Of a stretch of DNA of 37,866 nt, positions 6,933 through 14,643 are shown in pieces (position 1 is the first letter of the stretch; each line of letters starts with the position of its first letter). The notes below the pieces were generated by a model. The model was given only the letters and a program-made list of their open reading frames with translations, did no database searches and had not been told where the DNA came from. The stretch lies in the NCBI GenBank assembly GCA_046297395.1, contig JBKCNM010000074.1:1-37866 (forward strand). Reading direction: 5' to 3'. This DNA comes from JBEICQ01 sp046297395 (GTDB lineage: Bacteria; Bacteroidota; Bacteroidia; UBA4408). Position numbers and translations under genes: made by a program.

Positions 6933-8795
6933 ATGCAAATCCTTCACAAGCATACCCCGCGATATATTGTATTTGCAGGGGATATCCTGATTTGCCTGCT
7001 GTCTATTATCCTTGCATATCTGCTGCGTTTCAATTTTAGAATTCCACTTCCGGATTATGCAATGATGCCGCTTGTTATTGCCTTTGTCATGGCAGTAAAA
7101 GGTTTGGTGTTTATCCTTGGTCGTACCTTTTATTCAATGGTGAGATACACCAATTTGAACGATGCATTCAGACTGGTAGGTGTATTATTTGTTTGCAGTG
7201 TTATTTTCTCTCTGATAAACCTGGCTACCTACGGTTACAACAAACGATTTTATATCCCGTTTTCGATCATTATCATCGATTTCCTTTGTTCGTCTTTTGC
7301 TCTTATCAGCGCAAGGGTATTCGTGAAATATCTTTTTATTGAATTGAAAAATCCCAAACGGGAGAAAACAAATGTGCTTGTTATTGGTGCTGGAGAAACC
7401 GGGCTCATGTCTAAAAGAGCACTGGAGCGGGATGCCGGAACCAAATACCGAATGGTGGCCTTTCTGGATTCCGATGAAAAAATCTTTTCCCGAAAAATTG
7501 AAGGGGTAAAGGTTTATCCACTCGCTGATGTAGAAAGACTGCTTACCCAAAAAAAAGTGAGTCTGTTGATTCTTGCGATGCCTGAATTAACACCAAGCAT
7601 GCGTAAGGAAATTGCTGATAAGTGCTTATATTATGATGTAAAAATCCTCTCTGTGCCGCCCATTCAGAGCTGGATTAACGGAGAATTAAGTTTCAGGCAA
7701 ATCAGGAAAATCCGCATTGATGATTTGCTTGAAAGAGATCCCATCGTGCTTGATAAAGAGATTATTGGTGATCGTATTCTCGGGAAAATTGTGCTGGTAA
7801 CAGGCGCGGCAGGTTCCATCGGAAGTGAACTGGTAAGGCAACTCTTGCCCTATCGACCCGGCAGATTGATTCTTTTGGACATGGCCGAATCTCCACTTTT
7901 TGAAATTGAAATGGAACTGGCCGAAATGAACCTGACCTTTCCTGTTGAGCCCGTTATTGGCGATATCAGGAATCCGGTAAGAATGAAAAGATTGTTTGCG
8001 CATTATAACCCTCAGGTTGTTTTTCATGCGGCCGCATACAAGCATGTTCCCATGATGGAAGAGAACCCCTCCGAGGCAGTGATTACCAATGTGCAGGGCA
8101 CAAAAATACTGGCCGATCTGGCCCACAACCATCGTGTGGAAACTTTTGTTTTTATATCCACTGACAAAGCGGTTAACCCAACCAATGTGATGGGTGCCAC
8201 CAAGCGAGCTGCAGAAATGTATATTCAATCTCTTGTTGAGTTGTCTCAAACCCGTTTTATTACTACCCGTTTTGGAAATGTTATCGGCTCGAGCGGCTCC
8301 GTAATACCAAGATTTCGCAGACAAATTGAAATGGGAGGACCCGTTACAGTTACCCATCATGCCATTACCCGCTATTTCATGACCATACCCGAGGCGGCAC
8401 AATTGGTGCTTGAAGCCGGGGCTATGGGTAAGGGTGGGGAGATTTTTGTGTTTGACATGGGACAACCGGTAAAAATTATTGACCTGGCAAGAAAGATGAT
8501 CAGACTTTCCGGGTTGACCCTCGGGAAAGACATCGAAATCATCGAGACAGGATTAAGACCAGGGGAGAAATTGTACGAAGAATTGCTCTCCAATGCTGAG
8601 AATGCCATTCCTACGCATCATGCCCAGATACTCATTGCAAGGGTCGCACCCAATTCATTTGAACAAGTAAAAACAGCGGTAACTAGGTTAACAGCCCTTG
8701 TGGATTCACAGGATAATTTTGCCATAGTTGCCGAACTTAAGTCAATGATACCTGAGTTTGTGAGCAACAATTCGGTATTTTCGTCTCTCGATTAA
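6933..8795 (+). CDS. Membrane-bound nucleotide-sugar 4,6-dehydratase, CapD/PglF/WbpM type
   Basis: 620 residues. Four membrane segments lie in the first 150 residues. A first Rossmann-like CoA-binding-type domain follows (VIGAGETGLM), then an SDR domain with NAD-binding motif TGAAGSIG at 290-297. The catalytic segment reads STDKAVNPTNVMGATK, with Thr410-Asp411-Lys412 and Met420/Lys424; the Met replacing the SDR Tyr is characteristic of the PglF/WbpM/FlaA1 group. These enzymes convert UDP-GlcNAc to a UDP-4-keto-6-deoxy sugar on the inner membrane for surface glycans. It lies upstream of the main polysaccharide cluster, separated by a secreted-protein gene and tmRNA. It could supply the keto sugar used by the aminotransferase at 10919. 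Confidence 0.93.
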   Translation: MQILHKHTPRYIVFAGDILICLLSIILAYLLRFNFRIPLPDYAMMPLVIAFVMAVKGLVFILGRTFYSMVRYTNLNDAFRLVGVLFVCSVIFSLINLATYGYNKRFYIPFSIIIIDFLCSSFALISARVFVKYLFIELKNPKREKTNVLVIGAGETGLMSKRALERDAGTKYRMVAFLDSDEKIFSRKIEGVKVYPLADVERLLTQKKVSLLILAMPELTPSMRKEIADKCLYYDVKILSVPPIQSWINGELSFRQIRKIRIDDLLERDPIVLDKEIIGDRILGKIVLVTGAAGSIGSELVRQLLPYRPGRLILLDMAESPLFEIEMELAEMNLTFPVEPVIGDIRNPVRMKRLFAHYNPQVVFHAAAYKHVPMMEENPSEAVITNVQGTKILADLAHNHRVETFVFISTDKAVNPTNVMGATKRAAEMYIQSLVELSQTRFITTRFGNVIGSSGSVIPRFRRQIEMGGPVTVTHHAITRYFMTIPEAAQLVLEAGAMGKGGEIFVFDMGQPVKIIDLARKMIRLSGLTLGKDIEIIETGLRPGEKLYEELLSNAENAIPTHHAQILIARVAPNSFEQVKTAVTRLTALVDSQDNFAIVAELKSMIPEFVSNNSVFSSLD

Positions 8796-8806
8796 CCGAC
8801 AATTGC

Positions 8807-10408
8807 ATGGAAAAAATGATTTTGAGAGGGAGATTTTTCTTGTTTCCGATTTTCTTGTTTTGCCTCCTCACCGGATTGCATGCCCAACCATTTCAGGTAT
8901 TTGTGCAAGCTGATTCTTCATTTTCTAACCTGCCGGCCCTTCATTCTGGAGCAGTCATTCAATACCAGGGGAAAATCATTTTTGTGGGAGGACGCACCAA
9001 TGGCCTGCATGGCTTTCACCCCCCACTGGCTTTTCCTACCAGCGGGCGAAACACCCAGATCCAGGTTTACGATCCACTTACCAATTCACTCTCCACAGGT
9101 GATCTTACCCAACTTGATGATTCACTCTTTGAGCCTCTCTCAAGTTCGAACATGCAGTTTATTCACCATGGTGATTTTCTTTACCTTATAGGTGGCTATG
9201 GTTGGAATAACCAGACCAATGATTTTGTAACCCATGATATTTTAATCCGAATCTTTTTGCCACAGATGCTTGATAGCATTTCGAGTGGCGGGAATCTGCT
9301 TCCATGTTTTTCAACAATTCACCAGCCGTTTTTTAAAGTATTCGGAGGACACGCAAAAAAAATAGGGGATGACTATTACATTGTTTTTGGTCATTCTTTC
9401 GATGGCATATATAACCGTAATTCATCTTCAGGTTTTTTTGTGCAGGAATATAAAAACCGTGTACACAAATTTAATCTGGGAGGAAATGCAAGCATGGTGG
9501 TGATGAACCATACAGAGATGTATGATTCGCTGCTGTTTCATAGGAGAGACTACAATCTCATTCCACAGCTATTCAGTCCCGGAACCCCAGGTTTTACAGC
9601 CTTTAGTGGGGTATTCAGAAGAGATCGTAATTTGCCCTTTTACAATCCGGTAGAGATTCGCTCGGATGGCACCTGGAACGAAGTAGCCTTTGAACAGCAA
9701 TTTGCACATTATCATTCCGCTACAGCCACTCTGCTTGATACCGCAAGCGGTTCACAGTTCAATCTCTTTTTCGGAGGAATGGCATCTTATGCGAAAAGAA
9801 ATGGTCAGGTGGTGTACGACTCGCTGGTTCCTTTTGTAAGTAGTATAAGTATGATGGCTCGCTCCGCTGCCGGAAATTATACAGAATGGCTGATGCCCGA
9901 TACCATGCCCGGCTTGCTTGGGACAAATGCTTTTTTTCTTCCGCTTCAGGGATTATCATTGATAGAGGATGAGATAATCCAAATGAACCAGCTTTCCCCC
10001 GGCTTGCAACAGATAGGATGGATTATCGGTGGCATCGAATCTCCTGATCCCAATATTTCTCTCAGTGACCCGGGCCTGACCTTTGCCAGTTCAAGGGTTT
10101 TCAGGGTTTATATCAACAATCCATTGTCGGGTAATGTCGCTGAGGAAGGCAAAAAAAATCCTGCTTTTCAGTGGCAAAATCCTGCCGGTCAGCGATTTGA
10201 TTTCACGGTTTCCAATTCACCGGAAGGTTCTGCAAGTCTTGAATTCAATGATTTAAGCGGGAAGCTGGTATTCAAACGAATCGTTCAATGTAAGGCCGGA
10301 TTCAATCGGTTTTCTGAACAGATCAATGAACTATCCTCCGGAATTTATTTGCTTCACCTTACAATGCCGGGATTTACGGGCAAAGGCAAGGTGTTTGTGA
10401 TGCATTGA
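8807..10408 (+). CDS. Secreted kelch-like protein with T9SS type A sorting domain
   Basis: 533 residues. A signal peptide ends at about residue 26 (FCLLTGLHA before QPF). The body has kelch-like blades, for example HSGAVIQYQGKIIFVGGR, HGDFLYLIGGYG and the later WIIGGIESP. The last 75 residues (ending YLLHLTMPGFTGKGKVFVMH) have the layout of a Por/T9SS type A C-terminal sorting domain: a DLSGK turn, then SSGIYLL, then a K-rich last strand. I infer export through the outer membrane and a beta-propeller-like ligand-binding body; no enzyme motif was recognised. A second Met at codon 4 is an alternative start. Its stop codon overlaps the -33 element of the tmRNA promoter. Confidence 0.85.
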   Translation: MEKMILRGRFFLFPIFLFCLLTGLHAQPFQVFVQADSSFSNLPALHSGAVIQYQGKIIFVGGRTNGLHGFHPPLAFPTSGRNTQIQVYDPLTNSLSTGDLTQLDDSLFEPLSSSNMQFIHHGDFLYLIGGYGWNNQTNDFVTHDILIRIFLPQMLDSISSGGNLLPCFSTIHQPFFKVFGGHAKKIGDDYYIVFGHSFDGIYNRNSSSGFFVQEYKNRVHKFNLGGNASMVVMNHTEMYDSLLFHRRDYNLIPQLFSPGTPGFTAFSGVFRRDRNLPFYNPVEIRSDGTWNEVAFEQQFAHYHSATATLLDTASGSQFNLFFGGMASYAKRNGQVVYDSLVPFVSSISMMARSAAGNYTEWLMPDTMPGLLGTNAFFLPLQGLSLIEDEIIQMNQLSPGLQQIGWIIGGIESPDPNISLSDPGLTFASSRVFRVYINNPLSGNVAEEGKKNPAFQWQNPAGQRFDFTVSNSPEGSASLEFNDLSGKLVFKRIVQCKAGFNRFSEQINELSSGIYLLHLTMPGFTGKGKVFVMH

Positions 10409-10433
10409 GTGCAGCAATCATTTTGTACCTTTG
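10405..10433 (+). promoter_or_regulatory. tmRNA promoter
   Basis: TTG (10405-10407) and TACCTTTG (10426-10433) are separated by 18 bases, an exact match to the Bacteroidota housekeeping promoter consensus TTG-N(17-20)-TAnnTTTG. The tmRNA 5' end at 10443 lies about 10 bases past the -7 box. The TTG overlaps the stop codon (10406-10408) of the preceding gene. Confidence 0.88.
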
Positions 10434-10442
10434 CAGGGCTTT

Positions 10443-10807
10443 GGGGCCGTCCGGTGTTGACAGCATGACCGGTTATAGATAAGCACGCCGCGCAGTGTGA
10501 TAGTGGCTCGTTAAACATAATTCTCAACCCTTTTAAACGGCGAAACTACTTACGCCTTGGCTGCCTGATTTTAGAAATCAGCCGCCTTTGTCCCTCCCGG
10601 AGCTCTCCTGCAGCGCCGGAACCGGGGCATGACAAAAGCAGGATAACAGGATGAGGTTACTAAATTCTGTGAACACTCAGTAACTAAGCCGGAAATTTGG
10701 CGCGGCCACCTGCCTTGTTCCGGACGAAAATCAATGTTGGTCTAAGCGTGGAGAAAGTTTATGCGCTTTGTGTTTGGACGTGGGGTCGATTCCCACCGGC
10801 TCCACCA
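10443..10807 (+). ncRNA. ssrA: tmRNA (ssrA)
   Basis: The 5' GGGGCCG (10443-10449) pairs with CGGCTCC (10797-10803), with one G-U pair, to form a seven-pair acceptor stem. This is followed by discriminator A (10804) and an encoded CCA (10805-10807). A T-arm is visible as GTGGG and CCCAC around a seven-base GTCGATT loop. The internal reading frame encodes GETTYALAA and a TGA stop, close to known Bacteroidota tmRNA tags. The total of 365 bases is normal for a one-piece tmRNA. Its role is trans-translation: rescuing stalled ribosomes with SmpB and marking the peptide for proteolysis. Confidence 0.97.
10539..10568 (+). other. tmRNA proteolysis-tag reading frame
   Basis: GGC at 10539 is the proposed resume codon, and the frame reads Gly-Glu-Thr-Thr-Tyr-Ala-Leu-Ala-Ala before TGA at 10566-10568. 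The terminal ALAA is the expected protease degron. The resume position is inferred from the tag pattern of related bacteria. Confidence 0.9.
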
Positions 10808-10837
10808 AATCACCCCTTGCAAGGGTGATTTTTTTTT
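10808..10837 (+). terminator. Rho-independent terminator of tmRNA
   Basis: AATCACCC (10808-10815) pairs with GGGTGATT (10823-10830) around a short loop, and a run of nine T starts in the stem (10829-10837). It begins immediately after the CCA end. Confidence 0.92.
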
Positions 10838-10869
10838 GCTCTAAATGATGAAAAGAATTGGCTTTGGAA

Positions 10870-10901
10870 TTGGAATTACTTTTTTCAAAGTGTTACATTT
10901 G
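10870..10901 (+). promoter_or_regulatory. Promoter of the polysaccharide operon
   Basis: TACATTTG (10894-10901) is an exact -7 box, and TTG (10870-10872) lies 21 bases upstream, slightly longer than usual. The box ends 17 bases before the aminotransferase ATG. After the tmRNA terminator this is the only promoter-like signal ahead of the tightly packed downstream genes. Confidence 0.6.
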
Positions 10902-10918
10902 GCAGAAATTGAAAAAGC

Positions 10919-12034
10919 ATGATTCCGGTAAACACCCCATTGCTTGCAGGGAATGAAAGAAAGTACATCAACGAGTGTTTGGATACCGGATGGATTTCCA
11001 GTGAAGGGCCTTTCATTAAAAAGTTTGAAGATGCCTTTGCCTTAAGGGTTGGAAGACAGCATGGAATTGCGGTGAGCAACGGAAGCGTTGCACTGGATGC
11101 AGCCCTTCTTTGTCTGGATTTGAAAGCCGGTGATGAGGTAATTATGCCCACTTTCACCATCATCTCCTGTGCGGCAGCAATTGTAAGGGCGGGCGCCATA
11201 CCGGTTCCTGTTGATGCCGACCCATTGACCTGGAATATGCAAGCTTCTCTCATCGAGAAAGCTATTACACCAAAAACCAAGGCCATCATGGTGGTTCATA
11301 TTTACGGACTGCCTGTTGACATGGATCCTGTGTTGGACATCTGTAAAAAACACGATTTATTGTTGATTGAAGATGCGGCAGAAATGCACGGCCAAACCTA
11401 TAAGGGCAAACCTTGTGGAAGTTTTGGTGACATCAGCACCTTCAGCTTCTATCCCAACAAACACATCACCACAGGTGAGGGAGGAATGATTGTAACCGAT
11501 AATCCCGTTTTTGCAGAAAAAGCCAGATCACTCAGAAATTTATGCTTTATCCCGGAAAAGCGTTTTGTCCATCACGAACTTGGATACAACATGAGGATGA
11601 CCAATCTACAGGCAGCATTGGGACTTGCTCAGCTTGAACAACTGGACGGATTTGTGGAAAGAAAAAGGAAAATGGGTGCCATCTATCAGGAGAGATTATC
11701 TTCTATTAGTAACCTGTTTCAACTTCCTCTTGCCTCTGCCTCATATGCAGAAAACATTTATTGGGTATTCGGACTCGTTGCCATTACAGAAGAATTAGCT
11801 CAGCAGGCAGTGGCATTTTTATCCTCCCGCCAGATTGGTACACGCCCATTCTTTTGGTGCATGCACGAGCAGCCGGTGTTTTTAAATATGGGTTGGTACA
11901 AAGGCATGAAGATGCCCGTTGGGGAGAAAATGGCGCGTAATGGTTTTTACATTCCCAGCGGACTTGGATTAGCAGAAGAGGAAATGCACATTGTGGCAGA
12001 TGCATTGATTGAATTTACAAAAGCAAAGGCATGA
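10919..12034 (+). CDS. DegT/DnrJ/EryC1/StrS sugar aminotransferase
   Basis: 371 residues, normal for the family. PLP-binding features are visible: VSNGSVALDAAL near the N-terminus, EDAAEMHG with the ring-binding Asp, and the Schiff-base Lys181 in FYPNKHITTGEGG. These enzymes transfer an amino group from glutamate to a keto sugar nucleotide, here probably the 4-keto-6-deoxy product of a dehydratase such as the one at 6933. The exact position (C3 or C4) and the sugar are inferred from the family only. It is the first gene of the cluster, and the next start codon overlaps its stop (ATGA), implying translational coupling. Confidence 0.92.
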   Translation: MIPVNTPLLAGNERKYINECLDTGWISSEGPFIKKFEDAFALRVGRQHGIAVSNGSVALDAALLCLDLKAGDEVIMPTFTIISCAAAIVRAGAIPVPVDADPLTWNMQASLIEKAITPKTKAIMVVHIYGLPVDMDPVLDICKKHDLLLIEDAAEMHGQTYKGKPCGSFGDISTFSFYPNKHITTGEGGMIVTDNPVFAEKARSLRNLCFIPEKRFVHHELGYNMRMTNLQAALGLAQLEQLDGFVERKRKMGAIYQERLSSISNLFQLPLASASYAENIYWVFGLVAITEELAQQAVAFLSSRQIGTRPFFWCMHEQPVFLNMGWYKGMKMPVGEKMARNGFYIPSGLGLAEEEMHIVADALIEFTKAKA

Positions 12035-12789
12035 AGAATTTTGCAGAGTACGCGGCATTTTATAACGCATTGTACCAAGACAAGGATTACCATTCAGAAG
12101 CCATGTATGTCTCTAAACTTTTATCTGAGCAGGGTACTGAGGTAAAATCAGTTTTAAATTTCGGTTGCGGAACAGGTAAGCATGATTTTGTTTTGGGAGA
12201 AACAGGTTATCAGATAACCGGCGTTGATCTTTCTGCCGAGATGGTGAACGAGGCTGTAAAAAATACACCGGACAACCTGAAAGGAAAAGTACAGTTTATG
12301 AAAGGAGATTTCCGATCCTTCAGGGTAAACCAAAAATATGATGCAGTTACTGCACTGTTTCATGTAATGAGCTATCAAAATACCAATGAGGAAGTGCTTG
12401 CAGCCATCCAAACCGCAAGAGTACATCTTAGAGAGGGAGGGCTTTTTACTTTTGATTTTTGGTATGGTCCCGGCGTATTATCCGATCCTCCTGTTGTAAG
12501 GGTAAAAAAATTAAAAGGGAAAGATTTTACGCTTACGCGCATAGCACAGCCCGAGATTCACTCCGATAAAAATATCGTTGATGTGAACTATGAGTTGATT
12601 GTGATGCATGACGATGAAACAGCACATACCATCAATGAAACACATAAAATGAGGTATTTCTTTTTGCCCGAGATGGCATTTTACCTTAAAAGCTGTTCTT
12701 TTGAAATGCTCTCGGTGAAAGCATGGATGGGAGAAACCGAACCCGGCTTAAATACTTGGAATGCTGTTATCACTGCAAAAGCCATATAG
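12031..12789 (+). CDS. Class I SAM methyltransferase, resembling aminosugar N-methyltransferases
   Basis: 252 residues. SAM motif I is FGCGTGKH at 44-51, followed by an acidic end of strand 2 in TGVDLSAEM. The overall layout resembles the DesVI/TylM1 group of dTDP-aminosugar N,N-dimethyltransferases: an N-terminal 'YxxFYNALYQDKDYHSEA' helix, a 'GDFRSFRVNQKYDAVTALFHVMSY' region (shown in two parts as GDFRSFRV and KYDAVTALF), and a late 'MRYFFLPEMAFYL' stretch. This is my pattern-level judgement from memory of that family. It is coupled by an ATGA overlap to a sugar aminotransferase, which makes an aminosugar substrate plausible. A generic methyltransferase of another glycan or lipid is the alternative. 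Cytoplasmic. Confidence 0.85.
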   Translation: MKNFAEYAAFYNALYQDKDYHSEAMYVSKLLSEQGTEVKSVLNFGCGTGKHDFVLGETGYQITGVDLSAEMVNEAVKNTPDNLKGKVQFMKGDFRSFRVNQKYDAVTALFHVMSYQNTNEEVLAAIQTARVHLREGGLFTFDFWYGPGVLSDPPVVRVKKLKGKDFTLTRIAQPEIHSDKNIVDVNYELIVMHDDETAHTINETHKMRYFFLPEMAFYLKSCSFEMLSVKAWMGETEPGLNTWNAVITAKAI

Positions 12790-13038
12790 GTGTCTGAACA
12801 AAAACATATTGCCGGCTTTTTACGCAAAAGCAATGTATTGGTGATGCTTGGTTTCTTTGCTAAAGTTGCACTGCCTATCCTCCATCCGGGCCTTATTTTC
12901 AATAGTCTTCACAAAACAAATTCGTGCAATCAGGAATTTATGAAAACTGATGAAACGACCTCAATAGGTGTTGTCTATTCTTTTTTCAATTTATTTGAGT
13001 TGGCTCATCAATCACAAAATCTTCCCGCACTTTTATGA
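12790..13038 (+). CDS. Small unknown ORF, possible gene remnant
   Basis: 82 codons from a GTG placed directly after the methyltransferase stop; its stop overlaps the next start (ATGA). I do not recognise the product. Residues 13-42 contain a moderately hydrophobic stretch (LVMLGFFAKVALPIL), and the rest is polar with no motif. An internal Met at codon 51 is an alternative start. The gap-free packing on both sides fits a real coupled gene. The composition and lack of a recognisable fold also fit the remnant of a larger membrane gene, for instance a flippase, which this cluster otherwise lacks. Function unknown. Confidence 0.45.
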   Translation: MSEQKHIAGFLRKSNVLVMLGFFAKVALPILHPGLIFNSLHKTNSCNQEFMKTDETTSIGVVYSFFNLFELAHQSQNLPALL

Positions 13039-14642
13039 TTACGCTGCACAAAATTAAGCCCCTCCATTGGATTTTGATTCCTGTTGTTGTCAGTTTGGTC
13101 GGCTTCCTGACTTTTCTGCCCTGCTTGAATTCACCCCTGACTGTTGAAGATGAGTATATCATGATGACTGCCAATACGATTAACCCGGAATTAAAAGGCC
13201 AAATTCTTTTACAATTAATCAGCTTTCACGATCAATTTTTAGTTTTTTTGGGGCGCTTTGCTCCTGCTACAATTGGCAGTTATTTTGTTAAGGCAAAATT
13301 GTTTGGTGTCAATCCATTTGCATTTCATATGACTATTTTGTTGACATGGATTGTATCGGGCACTTTGTTTGGGTATATTCTGATGATGGCCTTTGGTAAT
13401 TTCGCAACGGCCATCTCAATCAGTTTGGTTTATCTTACGCTACCGGCAAGCTCCGAAATTGCTGTCAGGTTATGTTCCGGAGAATCACTGGGAAATTTGT
13501 TTCTTTTAGCAAGTGTTTTTATTATTTTACTTGGAGTCACAAGAAATAAATTTTTTACCGGATTACTTTTTATTTCAAATCTGATGATGTGCTGGTCAAA
13601 AGAGAATTATTTTGCAATGCTTCCTGTTTTGGCTTTTGTTCAAATCATTCTGAGGTGTGATTTTTCTCCTGATCAGATCTTTAATGAGATTAAAAAGCAA
13701 CTAAAAAATTTAATACTATCATACGCCCTACCTGTTATTTTAACGGCAGTGGGAATATATATTGCCATAAAAAGTTCAGGCAGGGTGTTTAATTATGGTA
13801 TGCCATGGCCTATATACAAAGTAATGCTGAATAACCTCTGGATGTGGGTTAAATGGTTGATGCCATTTTTACCGGTTATAATGATTTCGCTATTCGCATT
13901 AAAAAAATATACATTTTCGCGCACCAATTTTTTTGTTTTACTACTTATAATAATCCTAGGCATGGGAGGACAATGGATGATGTATTATAAATACATTGTT
14001 TCATACTCTCAGGGTCGATACCATATGCCGGCCATATTGCCTATCCTATTTTCGCTTGCTGCTTGTATCTCATTATTATCTTACTTAAAATTACCATGGC
14101 GTATTTTGGCATTCGGAATTTTATTCATGCTGATTATAAATCAGATGAAAACATCATATATCAATGCAGGAGCCTATTATTCAAAGGCCAAAAATTTTAA
14201 TCATCAAATTGAGTATGTGGTTAAAAACAAACCACAAAAAATAGCTGTTTACGGGGGGTTTGAATATTTGTATTCATTGAAAGCTCAGCTTAATTACTGG
14301 GGATTTGTACCATCTGTGATCTATGTGAGAAATTTAAAGGATCCGAATGAATCAAAAGGAATTAATAATGATGCATTCAAAAAGGAACTTGAATTGCTTC
14401 TCTCCAAAGACTTTGAAATTGTTGACCTACATCAAGCAAAAGCCGACACTTCACTGCATTGTATGCTTACGGGTTTTCCATCTGAGCCTGCGCGCACTTT
14501 TCCCAATTTGGATATTTTGCAAAGTTGTTTTACATCAATGTTGATATATCAAGATGATTTTTTCAATTCATCTTGGGGTGATTTAATAAGAGGAAACATA
14601 AACAGACGCGAGGCCGTGAGGTTTTACATTTTTACAAAGTAA
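13035..14642 (+). CDS. Polytopic membrane protein, GT-C glycosyltransferase-like
   Basis: 535 residues with about ten hydrophobic segments between residues 12 and 375, then a soluble domain of about 150 residues. After the first membrane segment the loop reads LTVEDEY; an acidic pair at this position is typical of the catalytic loop of GT-C enzymes (PMT, ArnT and relatives), which use lipid-phosphate-linked sugars. I therefore suggest a membrane glycosyltransferase adding a sugar on the periplasmic side. A Wzy-type polymerase is an alternative. No close family was recognised. The stretch is visibly more AT-rich than the flanking genes, as is usual for exchanged glycan-cluster genes. It is coupled by overlap to the small ORF, and one base separates it from asnB. 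Confidence 0.75.
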   Translation: MITLHKIKPLHWILIPVVVSLVGFLTFLPCLNSPLTVEDEYIMMTANTINPELKGQILLQLISFHDQFLVFLGRFAPATIGSYFVKAKLFGVNPFAFHMTILLTWIVSGTLFGYILMMAFGNFATAISISLVYLTLPASSEIAVRLCSGESLGNLFLLASVFIILLGVTRNKFFTGLLFISNLMMCWSKENYFAMLPVLAFVQIILRCDFSPDQIFNEIKKQLKNLILSYALPVILTAVGIYIAIKSSGRVFNYGMPWPIYKVMLNNLWMWVKWLMPFLPVIMISLFALKKYTFSRTNFFVLLLIIILGMGGQWMMYYKYIVSYSQGRYHMPAILPILFSLAACISLLSYLKLPWRILAFGILFMLIINQMKTSYINAGAYYSKAKNFNHQIEYVVKNKPQKIAVYGGFEYLYSLKAQLNYWGFVPSVIYVRNLKDPNESKGINNDAFKKELELLLSKDFEIVDLHQAKADTSLHCMLTGFPSEPARTFPNLDILQSCFTSMLIYQDDFFNSSWGDLIRGNINRREAVRFYIFTK

Positions 14643-14643
14643 T

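Noticed and set aside
7686..8465. Minus-strand open frame of 259 codons
   Set aside because: It lies fully inside the dehydratase gene on the other strand, whose catalytic motifs are intact; the product has no recognisable features.
10770..10807. A tRNA gene ending in CCA
   Set aside because: The T-arm and acceptor end belong to tmRNA: the matching 5' acceptor strand is at 10443 and a tag frame lies between.
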